Source: Aeromonas veronii (lineage in GTDB: Bacteria; Pseudomonadota; Gammaproteobacteria; Enterobacterales; Aeromonadaceae). Taken from it: a DNA stretch of 64,000 bases. Shown in pieces: positions 52,234 through 61,800 of the stretch; position 1 is the first letter of the stretch; the number at the start of each line of letters is the position of its first letter. The notes under the pieces are model-generated. The model searched no databases. It was not told the origin of the DNA and worked only from the letters and a program-made list of their open reading frames with translations. Location of the stretch: contig NZ_CP157875.1 in NCBI RefSeq assembly GCF_040215105.1, forward strand, positions 3,215,501 through 3,279,500, written 5' to 3'. The position numbers were made by a program, and so were the translations under genes.

Positions 52234-53364
52234 CTACTTGCGAAACTCCGGCGGGATCGGCAACTCAGTGGCGATGGGGGTCGGTCGGCGACCACGGCCA
52301 CGGCGGAACTTCTTGAGCTGATAGACATAGGCCAGCACCTGGGCCACGGCGGCAAACAGCCCCTCCGGGATCTCCTGCCCTATCTCGGTGGCATGGAAGA
52401 TGGCACGGGTGAGCGGCGGCGAGGCCATGATGGGGATGTCGTACTCGCGGGCGATCTCCCGTATCTTCATCGCCACCTCGTCCGCCCCCTTGGCCAGCAC
52501 CTTGGGGGCCGCCCCGGGCTTGCTGGCGTCGTATTTGAGCGCCACCGAGTAGTGGGTCGGGTTGGTGATCACCACGTCGGCCTTGGGCACATCCCCCATC
52601 ATGCGGCGCATCGCCATCTGCATCTGCAACTGGCGGATCTTGCCCTTGACCTCGGGCTTGCCCTCGCTGTCTTTGAACTCGTCTTTTATCTCCTGCTTGG
52701 TCATCTTCAACTGGCGGGTGTGGTTCCAGGTCTGGAAGGGCACATCGATGGCGACGATGGGGATGAGGGCGCAACAGAGGATGATGAGCATCCAGAGCAG
52801 CAGATCCAGGGCATCGATGATGCCGCCGGGGAAGCCCTCGAGGGAGAGATTCAACAGATGATTGAACTGACTGGAGAGCATCCACCAGGCGAACAGACTA
52901 ATGAACAGCACTTTTGCGATGGATTTGAGCAGTTCCACCAGGGATTGCACCCCGAACATCCGTTTCAGGCCATTCAAGGGACTGAGCTTGCTCCATTTGG
53001 GTAACATCGCCTCGGAGGAGAAGTTCATCCCGCCGAGCAGGGTATTGCCGACAAAGGCAGCGATGGCCACCAGCAGGAACAGCATGCCCAGCGGCTGCAC
53101 CAGCTCCCATAGCAGGGTCGGCAGCATGACCCCCATGGCATTGGGATCGAAGGCCTGCTCCCGCTCCAGGGTGAAGCCCATGGTGAGCACCTTGATCATG
53201 GCCCCCGCCAGGCTCTCCTTGATTATCAGCAGACCGAAGACGGTGGCCAGCAGGACGCTGGCGGTACCCAGCTCCTTGGAACGTGCAATCTGCCCTTTTT
53301 CCCGGGCCTGTTGCAGTCGTTTGCCCGTGGGTTGTTCTGTGCGTTCCTGATCGGTATCAGCCAT
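52234..53364 (-). CDS. flhB: Flagellar export switch protein FlhB
   Basis: 376-residue membrane protein that switches export from hook to filament substrates. Four helices (to about 215) are followed by the autocleavage site in VVITNPTHYSVALKY (N-P-T-H). ATG 53364 has GGAGGT five bases upstream; the longer frame to 53412 is not supported. The C-terminal GRGRRPTPIATELPIPPEFRK lies in the segment repeated downstream. Confidence 0.96.
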   Translation of the reverse strand: MADTDQERTEQPTGKRLQQAREKGQIARSKELGTASVLLATVFGLLIIKESLAGAMIKVLTMGFTLEREQAFDPNAMGVMLPTLLWELVQPLGMLFLLVAIAAFVGNTLLGGMNFSSEAMLPKWSKLSPLNGLKRMFGVQSLVELLKSIAKVLFISLFAWWMLSSQFNHLLNLSLEGFPGGIIDALDLLLWMLIILCCALIPIVAIDVPFQTWNHTRQLKMTKQEIKDEFKDSEGKPEVKGKIRQLQMQMAMRRMMGDVPKADVVITNPTHYSVALKYDASKPGAAPKVLAKGADEVAMKIREIAREYDIPIMASPPLTRAIFHATEIGQEIPEGLFAAVAQVLAYVYQLKKFRRGRGRRPTPIATELPIPPEFRK

Positions 53365-53444
53365 GCTGACCTCCGAGGCAGGTCGTTCCTGGCGGCATGC
53401 CGCCCAGACCAACCATCAGGGCGAAGGATATCACCTCGGTACGC

Positions 53445-54242
53445 TCAGCCATTCTGGCCCCCGAAGCAGCGCACATCGATCAATTCGCAGCTGGTCTCCT
53501 GCACCCGCTCCCAGATGGCCTCGAAGTGCCCCATGAAGCCGCCGATGGTGAGCCAGAGGATGAAGAGACCGGACATCATGCTGACCGCAAAGCCGATGCT
53601 GAAGATGTTGAGCTGGGGGGCGGCCCGGGTCATGACCCCGAATGCGAAGTTGATGAGCAGCAGCGCGACAATGGCCGACAGCGCCATCACCAGGGAGGCC
53701 TGATACATGACCCCGAGGAAGCTCACCAGGCTGCGGATAGCGGGCAGGGAGAGCCCCTGATCCGATACCGGCAGGGTCTCGAAGCTCAGCACCACCATCT
53801 TGATCATCAAAAGATGCCCGTCCACCGCCAGAAACACCAGGGTCGCCAGCATCAGGTAGAACTGGCCCACCACTGGGGCGGACTGGCCGTTCATGGGGTC
53901 CACCAGGGTGGCGAAGCCCAGACTGGTCTGCATGGCGATCACCTGGCCCGCCATCACGAAGGTCTCCAGCAGGAACTGGGTCATCAGACCGAGCGCCACA
54001 CCGATGAGCAGTTGCTGTCCCAGCACCAGGAAACTGCCGACGGAGAAGAGCTCCACCTTGGGCATGGGAGGCAACAGGGGGGCGATGATGAAGGTAATGG
54101 CGAGCGCCAGCCCCATGCGCACCCGGGCGGGGGCCAGGCGGCTACCGAACACGGCCATCACCATCAGCAGGCTGCTGATGCGGGCAAGGGGCCAGACGAT
54201 GGAGGCCAGCCACTCCATGATCACCGCCGTGGTGTAAGTCAT
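53445..54242 (-). CDS. fliR: Flagellar export protein FliR
   Basis: 265-residue membrane protein of the export gate core with about six helices. Motifs: WPLARISSLLMVMAVFGSRLAPARVR, LETFVMAGQVIAMQTSLGFATLVDP. ATG 54242 follows AGGGA; the upstream part of the open frame is unsupported. Spaced 55 bases from fliQ. Confidence 0.94.
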   Translation of the reverse strand: MTYTTAVIMEWLASIVWPLARISSLLMVMAVFGSRLAPARVRMGLALAITFIIAPLLPPMPKVELFSVGSFLVLGQQLLIGVALGLMTQFLLETFVMAGQVIAMQTSLGFATLVDPMNGQSAPVVGQFYLMLATLVFLAVDGHLLMIKMVVLSFETLPVSDQGLSLPAIRSLVSFLGVMYQASLVMALSAIVALLLINFAFGVMTRAAPQLNIFSIGFAVSMMSGLFILWLTIGGFMGHFEAIWERVQETSCELIDVRCFGGQNG

Positions 54243-54297
54243 GACCGCGTCCCTGCAACGGGCGGGCACGGTGGCCAGGCGCCTGCGCCCACAGGCA

Positions 54298-54567
54298 TTA
54301 CCCCACCACCTCGGGGATCTGGCTGACCATCAGCTGGAAGAAGTCTATCAGGCTCTGCAAGCCCCAGTGGGCGCCGAGCCCCAGGGCCAGCAGGGTCACC
54401 ACCAGACGGGGCAGGAAGCTCAGGGTCTGTTCGTTGATGGAGGTCGCCGCCTGGAAGATGGCAACGATGAGGCCCACCATCAGGCTCGGCAGGATCACGG
54501 CGCAGACCATGATGGTCACCAGCCAGAGCGCCTCGCGAAACACGTCGACAAAGGTTTCAGGACTCAT
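54298..54567 (-). CDS. fliQ: Flagellar export protein FliQ
   Basis: 89-residue protein with two membrane helices (MVCAVILPSLMVGLIVAIFQ and a second near 50-72). Part of the FliPQR helical gate. ATG 54567 with AGGATCCGACAC upstream. The motif VAIFQAATSINEQTLSFLPR is diagnostic. Confidence 0.94.
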   Translation of the reverse strand: MSPETFVDVFREALWLVTIMVCAVILPSLMVGLIVAIFQAATSINEQTLSFLPRLVVTLLALGLGAHWGLQSLIDFFQLMVSQIPEVVG

Positions 54568-54592
54568 GTGTCGGATCCTCTCGATTGACCGG

Positions 54593-55339
54593 CTAACCCG
54601 CGCCCAGTCCGAAGCTGTTGGCAAGGGACCCCAGGATCAGGTTCCAGCCATCCACCATGACGAACAACATCAGCTTGAAGGGCAGCGACACCAGCATGGG
54701 TGACAGCATCATCATCCCCATGGCCATCAGGATGCTCGCCACCACCAGATCGATGACCAGGAAGGGCAGGAACAACATGAAGCCTATCTGGAATGCGGTC
54801 TTGAGCTCGCTGGTGACGAAGGCCGGGATCAGCACCCGCAGGGGCACGTCCGCCGGCTTGTCCACCTGCACGTTGGCTATCTCCATGAAGGTGTTGAGAT
54901 CCTTGACCCGGGTCTGGGCCAGCATGAACTGGTGAATGGGCAGTTCAGCCTTCTCCAGCGCCTCCTTGGGTCCTATGGTCTCCGCCAGATAGGGCTGCAG
55001 CGCCTCCTCGTTGATGCGATCCAGCACCGGGGACATGATGAAGAACGACATGAAGAGGGCGATGCCGATCAGCACCTGGTTGGAGGGGCTCTGCTGCAGA
55101 CCGATGGCTTGGCGCAAGATGCCGAGCACCACGATGATGCGGGTGAAGGAGGTCATCATGATGACCATGGCCGGCAGGAAGGAGAGCGCGGTCATCAGCG
55201 CCAGCACCTGCAGGGTCAGGCTGTACTCCTGGGAGCCATCCGCCATGGTCTTGACGGTGAGGGCCGACATGCCGTCCTGGGCCAGAGCCAGGGGGGCAAA
55301 CAAGCTGAGGCACAGCCAGATCCAGTTAGCTTTTTTCAT
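54593..55339 (-). CDS. fliP: Flagellar export protein FliP
   Basis: 248-residue export gate protein with cleavable signal peptide (about 1-20) and four helices. Motifs: [66 protein letters not shown]. Overlaps fliO by 14 bases. Complete. Confidence 0.96.
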   Translation of the reverse strand: MKKANWIWLCLSLFAPLALAQDGMSALTVKTMADGSQEYSLTLQVLALMTALSFLPAMVIMMTSFTRIIVVLGILRQAIGLQQSPSNQVLIGIALFMSFFIMSPVLDRINEEALQPYLAETIGPKEALEKAELPIHQFMLAQTRVKDLNTFMEIANVQVDKPADVPLRVLIPAFVTSELKTAFQIGFMLFLPFLVIDLVVASILMAMGMMMLSPMLVSLPFKLMLFVMVDGWNLILGSLANSFGLGAG

Positions 55340-55700
55340 GCTTGCCCATCAATTTGCCGAGCTGTTGGGAGAAAGCCTGGGGCTGGCTCTCGTCCAGCGG
55401 CTCCTCCAGCCGGTAGAGGAAGTTGACCTGCTGCGGGGTCACCCCGACCAGCAGTTGCTGCTCCCCCACCTTGATCACCATCAGCTTCTCCTTGTAACCG
55501 AGCGGCAGGGTGGCGATCACCTTCATCTGGCCTCCCCCCATGACGCTGGTGAGCTTGCTCTTCTTGAGCAAAAAGCCCAGCACCAGGATGAGGCCGATGA
55601 CCATCAGGCTGGAGAGCAGCCAGGAGGTGATGCTGGGAGGGTTGACCCCCTCCGCCAGCGCCGGAGAGGCGAACAGTATCAGGGCGAGAGCGCGGATCAT
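55326..55700 (-). CDS. fliO: Flagellar export protein FliO
   Basis: 124-residue protein with a short N-terminal signal-like segment (about 1-16), a membrane helix (about 27-46) and a cytosolic SH3-like domain ([35 protein letters not shown]). It assists FliP assembly. ATG overlaps the fliN stop (ATGA). Confidence 0.92.
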   Translation of the reverse strand: MIRALALILFASPALAEGVNPPSITSWLLSSLMVIGLILVLGFLLKKSKLTSVMGGGQMKVIATLPLGYKEKLMVIKVGEQQLLVGVTPQQVNFLYRLEEPLDESQPQAFSQQLGKLMGKHEKS

Positions 55701-56092
55701 TTGAGTTTCTTGATCCGCTCAATCTGGCTGATGACATCGGTCAGGCGGATGCCGAACTTGTCGTTCACCACCACCACCTCGCCGTGGGCGATCAGGGTGC
55801 CGTTGACCAGCACGTCCAGGGGCTCGCCGGCCACCCGATCCAGTTCCACCACCGATCCCTGGTTCAGTTGCAGCAAGTTGCGGATGCTGATCTGGCTGCG
55901 ACCCACCTCCATGGCGATGGTCACCGGGATGTCCAGAATGGTATCCAGCTTGCGGCGCTCCTCGGCACTGATGGGGGCGTCATCCTTGAGCTCTTCCAGA
56001 GGGGCCGGCTTGGCCTCGGCCGTCACCTGCTCTTCCAGCGCGGCAGCCCAGGCGTCAGCCATCAGATCCTGCTCGTCATCGGTTCCGCTCAT
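55697..56092 (-). CDS. fliN: Flagellar switch protein FliN
   Basis: 131-residue C-ring protein with SpoA domain in the C-terminal half (IPVTIAMEVGRSQISIRNLLQLNQGSVVELD, NGTLIAHGEVVVVNDKFGIRLTDVI). The N-terminal part is an acidic linker. ATG 56092 follows AAGGA. Normal length. Confidence 0.96.
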   Translation of the reverse strand: MSGTDDEQDLMADAWAAALEEQVTAEAKPAPLEELKDDAPISAEERRKLDTILDIPVTIAMEVGRSQISIRNLLQLNQGSVVELDRVAGEPLDVLVNGTLIAHGEVVVVNDKFGIRLTDVISQIERIKKLK

Positions 56093-56150
56093 CTCGAATT
56101 CCTTATGCTGCTAAATGCTTCTGTTCATGCCCGTGATGACGGGCCGTCAA

Positions 56151-57221
56151 TCAGGGGTGTTTGTCGGCGATGCTGCGCTCGAGCTCTTCCAGCTCGGCTT
56201 CGCCATCGATACGCACGCCCCCCCGGGTCACCAGATGCATCTCTGTCTTGACCCCGTCAGGGCGCTTGATTTTGTCGGTGATCTTGAGCGCCACGTTCTC
56301 CTTGGTGCGCCCCATCTTGGCGTGGAAGGTCGGCAGATCCTCCACATAGACCAGCAGGTTCTCCGGCATCTCCACCGGGATGATGTCACCGGGTTTGAGC
56401 TCCATCAGATCCCGCAGGGTCAGTTCGGTCTCCAGCAGCTTGGCCTTGAGCTCCACCTTGACGTCCATGATCTCGTCGCGCAGGGCCTTGCTCCAGCGCA
56501 CGTCCGTGTCCCCCTTGTCACTCTGCACCCCCGCATCCAGCAGCTCGCGAATGGGTTCGAGCATGGAGTAGGGCATGGCCACGTGGAAGTCACCGCCACC
56601 GCCGTCCAGTTCGATGTGGAAGGAGCTCACCACGATCACCTCGGTGGGGCTGACGATGTTCGCCATGGCCGGGTTCACTTCGGAGTCGAGGTACTCGAAG
56701 CCCACGTCCATCACCGGGGCCCAGGCATCCTTGTAATCCTCGAATACCAGCTTGAGCAGCATCTGGATGATGCGTCGCTCGGTAGGGGTGAATTCGCGCC
56801 CCTCGATCTTGGCGTGGTAGCGACCGTCACCACCGAAGAAGTTCTCCACCAGGATGAAGACGAGGCGCGCTTCCATGGTGATGAGAGCCGTTCCCTTGAG
56901 GGGGCGGAAGCGCACCATGTTCAGGCTGGTGGGCACGAACAGGGTGTGCACGTACTCCCCGAATTTCAGCATCTGCACGCCGTTGATGGAGACCTCGGCG
57001 GTGCGTCTCATCATGTTGAACAGGCTGATGCGCATATGACGGGCGAAACGCTCGTTCACCAGCTCCAGGGTCGGCATGCGGCCACGGACGATGCGGTCCT
57101 GGGAGGAGAAGTCAAACTGGGCGATCCCGGGATCCCCGGCCGCCCCTAACTCTTCCTCTTCGACATCATCGACACCGTGCAACAGGGCATCAATTTCGTC
57201 CTGACTTAACAGATCGCTCAC
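56151..57221 (-). CDS. fliM: Flagellar switch protein FliM
   Basis: 356-residue C-ring protein. The N-terminal MSDLLSQDEIDALLHGVDD is the CheY-P binding peptide. The middle CheC-like domain (about 45-235) and the C-terminal SpoA domain (about 250-330) follow. Start is GTG 57221 with AAGGTGAA upstream. Binds FliG and FliN. Confidence 0.96.
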   Translation of the reverse strand: MSDLLSQDEIDALLHGVDDVEEEELGAAGDPGIAQFDFSSQDRIVRGRMPTLELVNERFARHMRISLFNMMRRTAEVSINGVQMLKFGEYVHTLFVPTSLNMVRFRPLKGTALITMEARLVFILVENFFGGDGRYHAKIEGREFTPTERRIIQMLLKLVFEDYKDAWAPVMDVGFEYLDSEVNPAMANIVSPTEVIVVSSFHIELDGGGGDFHVAMPYSMLEPIRELLDAGVQSDKGDTDVRWSKALRDEIMDVKVELKAKLLETELTLRDLMELKPGDIIPVEMPENLLVYVEDLPTFHAKMGRTKENVALKITDKIKRPDGVKTEMHLVTRGGVRIDGEAELEELERSIADKHP

Positions 57222-57252
57222 GCTTCACCTTTATCCATGACTGGTCGGCTCG

Positions 57253-57759
57253 TCACTGCATCACGAAGCCGGTAAACAACACTTGTTCTATGACGGGGGT
57301 AGCAACCAGATCGTTGAGCACCCGGCGACACTCCTCCAGTGAATCCTTGCGCAGCTTCTCCTTGCCCTCGAAGGTCATCAGCTGCTCGGCAGTCGCGGCG
57401 CTGAAGACCCGCAGCAGGGTCCCCTCGATCAGGGGGATGTTCTGCTTGGCCAGGGTCTCGTCGGCGGCGCCCCGCACCATCAGCTGGATCTTGATCTGCA
57501 CCAGTCGATCCCGCTGGCCACCCGCCACGTTGAACACGAAGGGACGTGGCATGCCCACATAAAGCGAAGGCTGGGGCGCATTGTCGGCGGGCTTGGCCTC
57601 GGCGGCATCGGCCGCGGGCTTGTCACCACCGGAGAGCATGAACCAGGCACCGACCCCCCCGCCCCCGAGCAGGACAACGGCCAGGGCGATAATCATGATC
57701 AGCTTCTTTTTCTTGGCTGCCGCCGGATCCTTCAGCGTCAGTTCGTTATCGTCTGCCAT
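57253..57759 (-). CDS. fliL: Flagellar basal body protein FliL
   Basis: 168-residue membrane protein: a short cytosolic stretch, one helix (about 19-40), and a periplasmic stomatin/SPFH-like domain (YVGMPRPFVFNVAGGQ, RKDSLEECRRVLNDLVATPVIEQVLFTGFVMQ). It surrounds and supports stators. Complete. Confidence 0.94.
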   Translation of the reverse strand: MADDNELTLKDPAAAKKKKLIMIIALAVVLLGGGGVGAWFMLSGGDKPAADAAEAKPADNAPQPSLYVGMPRPFVFNVAGGQRDRLVQIKIQLMVRGAADETLAKQNIPLIEGTLLRVFSAATAEQLMTFEGKEKLRKDSLEECRRVLNDLVATPVIEQVLFTGFVMQ

Positions 57760-57816
57760 CCCTCGTCCACCCTAGTCTCAAACTTGTTCGGTATCATAAA
57801 CTTACTTAAGAATGCA

Positions 57817-59808
57817 TCAAGCATAGAAATCAATTCCGGCATCGTTTGCCGATTCCACCAGCAGGCTGAGAGTGTGGGCCGTACCCTCGCTCTCTCCCTG
57901 ACCGCGGCCACCGGCGCTACCGTTCCCCTGCCGGCCCTCGCCCCCGGAGCTCGCCTGCCCCTGGGATTGCTGCTGTGCCAGCTGGGAGTGCTGCTGTGCT
58001 TGTTGTTGCGACTGAGGCTGTTGTTGCACCTGGGTCTGCCCAAGCTGGATCCCCTGCCCCCCCAGCATGTCCCGCAGGCGCGGCATGGCCTGCTCCAGCA
58101 TCTCCCGGGTCTGGCCATGCTGGACCACGAAGTTGACGCTGGCCTGACTGTCCGCCCCCATCTGGATCTGGATTTTCATCTTGCCAAGCCCCAGGGGATC
58201 GAGCTGGATCTCCGCCTGCTGCAGCTTGTCCGTCAACATCAGATTCACTTTCTGGTGCAACTGGGTCGGGGTTTCTGGCGTCGCCAGCTTGAGGTGCGGC
58301 AGGTTCTGGGCATCCCGTCTGGCGCCGGTTTCGGCAACGGACTTCGACTCGTTACTCCCCTGGAAGGCCAGCTGCTGGGTGGTGGCACCCGCCTCGGCCT
58401 GCTGGGCGGACTTGGCCTCCAGCCCCGCACTCTTGCCGACCTCGTCCAGGGATCCCTTCAATTCGGTTTTTCTGAGTTCGCTATTGGCCTTGACCACCAC
58501 GGCCGGGGCACTCTCCATCTGCTGGATGCCGGCGGACAGGGCCGCCAGTGAGGCTTGTGGCCCCTGAGATTCGTGACGAGCCAGCACCTGCTGCGGCGCC
58601 GCCAGCGCCGGGGTCTGGGGATCGCTCACCTGAGCCGTTCCGGCAGGAGCCACCACTGGAGTCTGACTGCTCGCACCCCCATCGGCCTTGGCGACGGAAG
58701 CCTGGGCAGTGCCGCTCTCTTGCGCCCTGCCCCCTGTGCGGGCCTGACCTGATGCCTCATCGGTGCTGGCCGTCACGCCACCTGCGCCCTGTGCGCTGGC
58801 ATCCGCCCCGCTTGGTGAGCGCCCGTCAGCCTTGCCCTCGGCACTGGCTGCGGGCTGATCGGCAGAGACCATAGTGGCACTGGCCACCCCTTCTCCAAAG
58901 ACCCTGGCCACACCGGCCTGCTTGTCATTGGCGGTCTGCGCGGCGGACAGGTTTTCCCTGTTCGCGCCATCGGTCTCTCCCGTCACCACCTTGGCCAGCT
59001 GGGCTGCTCGCTCGGGGCCAGAGAGGGGCTGGGATTCCGGCTTGGATCCGGTCTCTTTGGCAGCGACGCCCTTGTCGGCCACAGACTTCTCTGATGCGTT
59101 CAGGTCTGCGCCAGTCTCGCGGCTGTCAACCCCGTCCGCCACCGGGGATGCAGCCTGTTTGCCCGGCAGGGCGGCATCGGCGCCGGCCACGCGGCCCAGG
59201 GCATCCGGGGACGCCGCGCCATGTGCCGCACTTTTTTCCGCCGCACTGTTCGCGGCATCACCCGTCCCCTTGCCGGATGGCGCCAAGGCCGCTGCTAGCT
59301 CCGTGCGCTGGGCCAGGTCGTTTTGGGGCAAAGTCCCTTGCTGCCCGGCACCGGCCACGGCGTCCTTGCCAGGGACTCCGGCGATGGAGGGCGACTCGGG
59401 CGGCAAGTCATTGCCGTCCGGATGGGCGGCAGGGAGCGGAGCCTGGGGAGGGGTCGCCACCTGCGCCACCAGGGTGGTGTCCTGGCGCAGCGAGGCTTGC
59501 AGCTGCTGCAGGAAATCGTCGGGGGGAAGCTCGGCCTCGTCGGCCTTCTCTACTTGATGAGGTGCATTCTGGCTCGTCTCGCTCGCCGCCAAAGATTTGG
59601 CATCCAGCGGAGACTTGAGTGCGCCATCCCCCTGACGGGCGGGATCCTGTTGCCCGAGCTGGCGGGCCATGGCATCGGCGAAGAGGGCCTTGCCCTCTCC
59701 CGGCAGTGGCAGATCCCCCTCGCCACCCAGCGCAGGCAACGCCGGGGTGGCGGCACCATCGACCGACTTGGCCTGGGCAGAGGCTGTAATCAACTGGGTC
59801 TGTATCAT
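57817..59808 (-). CDS. fliK: Hook-length control protein FliK
   Basis: 663-residue exported ruler protein. The long middle part (about 60-480) is Ala/Gly/Ser/Gln-rich and of low complexity. The C-terminal FliK domain is near 520-605 (NLPHLKLATPETPTQLHQKVNLML, AEIQLDPLGLGKMKIQIQM), followed by a Gln-rich stretch and Gly-rich tail. It interacts with FlhB to stop hook export. ATG 59808. Confidence 0.93.
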   Translation of the reverse strand: MIQTQLITASAQAKSVDGAATPALPALGGEGDLPLPGEGKALFADAMARQLGQQDPARQGDGALKSPLDAKSLAASETSQNAPHQVEKADEAELPPDDFLQQLQASLRQDTTLVAQVATPPQAPLPAAHPDGNDLPPESPSIAGVPGKDAVAGAGQQGTLPQNDLAQRTELAAALAPSGKGTGDAANSAAEKSAAHGAASPDALGRVAGADAALPGKQAASPVADGVDSRETGADLNASEKSVADKGVAAKETGSKPESQPLSGPERAAQLAKVVTGETDGANRENLSAAQTANDKQAGVARVFGEGVASATMVSADQPAASAEGKADGRSPSGADASAQGAGGVTASTDEASGQARTGGRAQESGTAQASVAKADGGASSQTPVVAPAGTAQVSDPQTPALAAPQQVLARHESQGPQASLAALSAGIQQMESAPAVVVKANSELRKTELKGSLDEVGKSAGLEAKSAQQAEAGATTQQLAFQGSNESKSVAETGARRDAQNLPHLKLATPETPTQLHQKVNLMLTDKLQQAEIQLDPLGLGKMKIQIQMGADSQASVNFVVQHGQTREMLEQAMPRLRDMLGGQGIQLGQTQVQQQPQSQQQAQQHSQLAQQQSQGQASSGGEGRQGNGSAGGRGQGESEGTAHTLSLLVESANDAGIDFYA

Positions 59809-59898
59809 GCTGGGATCCCTGACGACAATCCGGTGATGACCGCGCGGCCTGGGGCTGGGGCGGTCGATGAATCGAGTGATTGACCGAAGAGAAGCAAA

Positions 59899-60339
59899 TT
59901 ACAGGCCAGAGTGGTGATAGCGTCGCTGGATGGCGTAATCATCCAGCATCTTCTGCTCCTGGCGCTGGGCCTTCAGGCGCAATTTGTCTGCCTGCTTCTC
60001 CAGCAACAGCTCGACGGCCTTGCGCCGCTGCTGGGCCTCCAGCCACTGGGTGCGGCACTGGGCCAGCGCCTCGCGCACCTGCAACACCCCTTCGTATTGC
60101 TGGGTCGCCGCATTTTCCAGCTTGTTGATGAAGGCGTGATACTGGCTGTTCTGCTGGGGACTGATCCCCTGCAGGCCGCGATCCGTCCACTGCTGGTGGT
60201 AAATCTGGCGGTACTGGTTCAGCGCGTTTTGCTGATCCATGAACAGCTTCAAGTCCTGCTGGGCCTTGGCCAGCGCCATGGCCGCTTGATGTTCGGCCTC
60301 CACCAGCCTGGCTGACAGCAACTCCAGTCCTTTACTCAT
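59899..60339 (-). CDS. fliJ: Flagellar export chaperone FliJ
   Basis: 146-residue coiled-coil protein that inserts in the FliI hexamer and couples it to FlhA. Heptad-rich throughout (QQRRKAVELLLEKQADKLRLKAQRQEQK). ATG 60339 has GGGAG seven bases upstream; a TTG one codon earlier is less likely. Begins 23 bases after fliI. Confidence 0.92.
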   Translation of the reverse strand: MSKGLELLSARLVEAEHQAAMALAKAQQDLKLFMDQQNALNQYRQIYHQQWTDRGLQGISPQQNSQYHAFINKLENAATQQYEGVLQVREALAQCRTQWLEAQQRRKAVELLLEKQADKLRLKAQRQEQKMLDDYAIQRRYHHSGL

Positions 60340-60362
60340 CAATTGGCTCCCGATTCATCTCG

Positions 60363-61694
60363 TCAACGCATCAGGGGCATGGCCACCATGTGCAGGGATT
60401 GCAGGCCTTCATCATAGGGAATGACCTCGCGCATCTTCTGCTGCAAGAACTGATCCAGATAGGGCTTCTGGATGATGGCCCGGTCGATGCGGGGATCCGA
60501 GCCCTGGCTGTAGGCGCCGATGGTGATGAGATCCCGGTTCTGCTGATAGAGGGAGTAAAACTGCTTGAAGGTGCGCGCCAGCTCCATGTGCTCCGGCGAG
60601 GTGACCATGGGCATGACCCGGCTGATGGACTTCTCGATGTCGATGGCCGGGTAATGGCCCGCATCCGCCAGCTCCCGCGCCAGCACGATGTGACCGTCGA
60701 GGATGGCCCGCGCCGCGTCGGCGATGGGATCCTGCAGATCGTCCCCCTCCGTCAGCACGGTGAAGAAGGCCGTAATGGAGCCCTGGCCGTCGCTGCCGTT
60801 GCCGGCCCGCTCCACCAGCGCCGGCAATTTGGCAAATACCGAAGGCGGGTAGCCCTTGGTGGCGGGCGGTTCCCCCACTGCCAGGGCGATTTCCCGCTGG
60901 GCCTGGGCATAACGGGTGAGGGAGTCCATCAAGAGCAACACGTTGAGCCCCTGATCCCGGAAATACTCGGCGATGGCCAGCGCCGTCTCGCACCCCTTGA
61001 GGCGCATCAGCGGCGAGGCGTCGGCAGGCGCCGCCACCACCACGGCTCGTTCGCGCCCCTCGGCCCCGAGGATCTCCTCGATGAACTCTTTGACCTCCCG
61101 GCCCCGCTCACCGATGAGCCCCACCACCACCACGTCCGCCACCGAGCCGCGGGTCATCATGCCGAGCAGCACGGATTTACCGACGCCGGAGCCGGCGAAC
61201 AGCCCCATCCGCTGGCCCTGGCCCACGGTGAGCACGGCGTTGATGGCACGTACCCCCACGTCCATCGGCTGATGGATGGGGCGACGGGCGAGCGGATTGA
61301 TGCGGTGCTGGGCAAACTGCACCGTCTGGGAGGCGAGGATGGGGCCTAGCCCGTCCAGGGGCTGACCGATGCCGTCGATGACCCGGCCGAGCAGGTTCAT
61401 CCCCACCGGAATGCCATGCTCCTCGGTGATGGGCACCACCCGGGCTCCGGGGATGACCCCCTTGAGCTGCTCGCTCGGCATCAGGAACAGGCGATCCCCG
61501 GAGAAGCCCACCACCTCGGCCTCCAGCGCCCCCTCCTGGGTATCGATGCGGCACAGGGCGCCGATGGCGGCGCGACAGCCGATGGCCTCCAGGGTCAGCC
61601 CCACCACCCGGGTCAGCTTGCCTGCCACCGGCGGCGTGGGGCCGCTCTCGCGCACGCGGTAGGCTTGCAGTCGATTGAGCAAGGACGCGGTCAT
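60363..61694 (-). CDS. fliI: Flagellum-specific ATPase FliI
   Basis: 443-residue F1-type ATPase for export. Walker A is [15 protein letters not shown], Walker [19 protein letters not shown]; further motifs are [10 protein letters not shown] and [18 protein letters not shown]. Full length. A 106-base gap separates it from fliH, in which I see no gene. Confidence 0.96.
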   Translation of the reverse strand: MTASLLNRLQAYRVRESGPTPPVAGKLTRVVGLTLEAIGCRAAIGALCRIDTQEGALEAEVVGFSGDRLFLMPSEQLKGVIPGARVVPITEEHGIPVGMNLLGRVIDGIGQPLDGLGPILASQTVQFAQHRINPLARRPIHQPMDVGVRAINAVLTVGQGQRMGLFAGSGVGKSVLLGMMTRGSVADVVVVGLIGERGREVKEFIEEILGAEGRERAVVVAAPADASPLMRLKGCETALAIAEYFRDQGLNVLLLMDSLTRYAQAQREIALAVGEPPATKGYPPSVFAKLPALVERAGNGSDGQGSITAFFTVLTEGDDLQDPIADAARAILDGHIVLARELADAGHYPAIDIEKSISRVMPMVTSPEHMELARTFKQFYSLYQQNRDLITIGAYSQGSDPRIDRAIIQKPYLDQFLQQKMREVIPYDEGLQSLHMVAMPLMR

Positions 61695-61800
61695 GAGGCC
61701 TCCGAAGGGGTGAAGAGTGCGAGCCGGGGCGAACAGGACGCCATCCCGGCCCTGATGTTGAATACGGCGGCGCCAGAAGGTGCAGGGCGATGCAGCACCA

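Noticed and set aside
61695-61800. Gap between fliH and fliI checked for a copy of the fliH end or a small gene
   Set aside because: Only scattered matches without a consistent alignment, and no ORF with a start signal.
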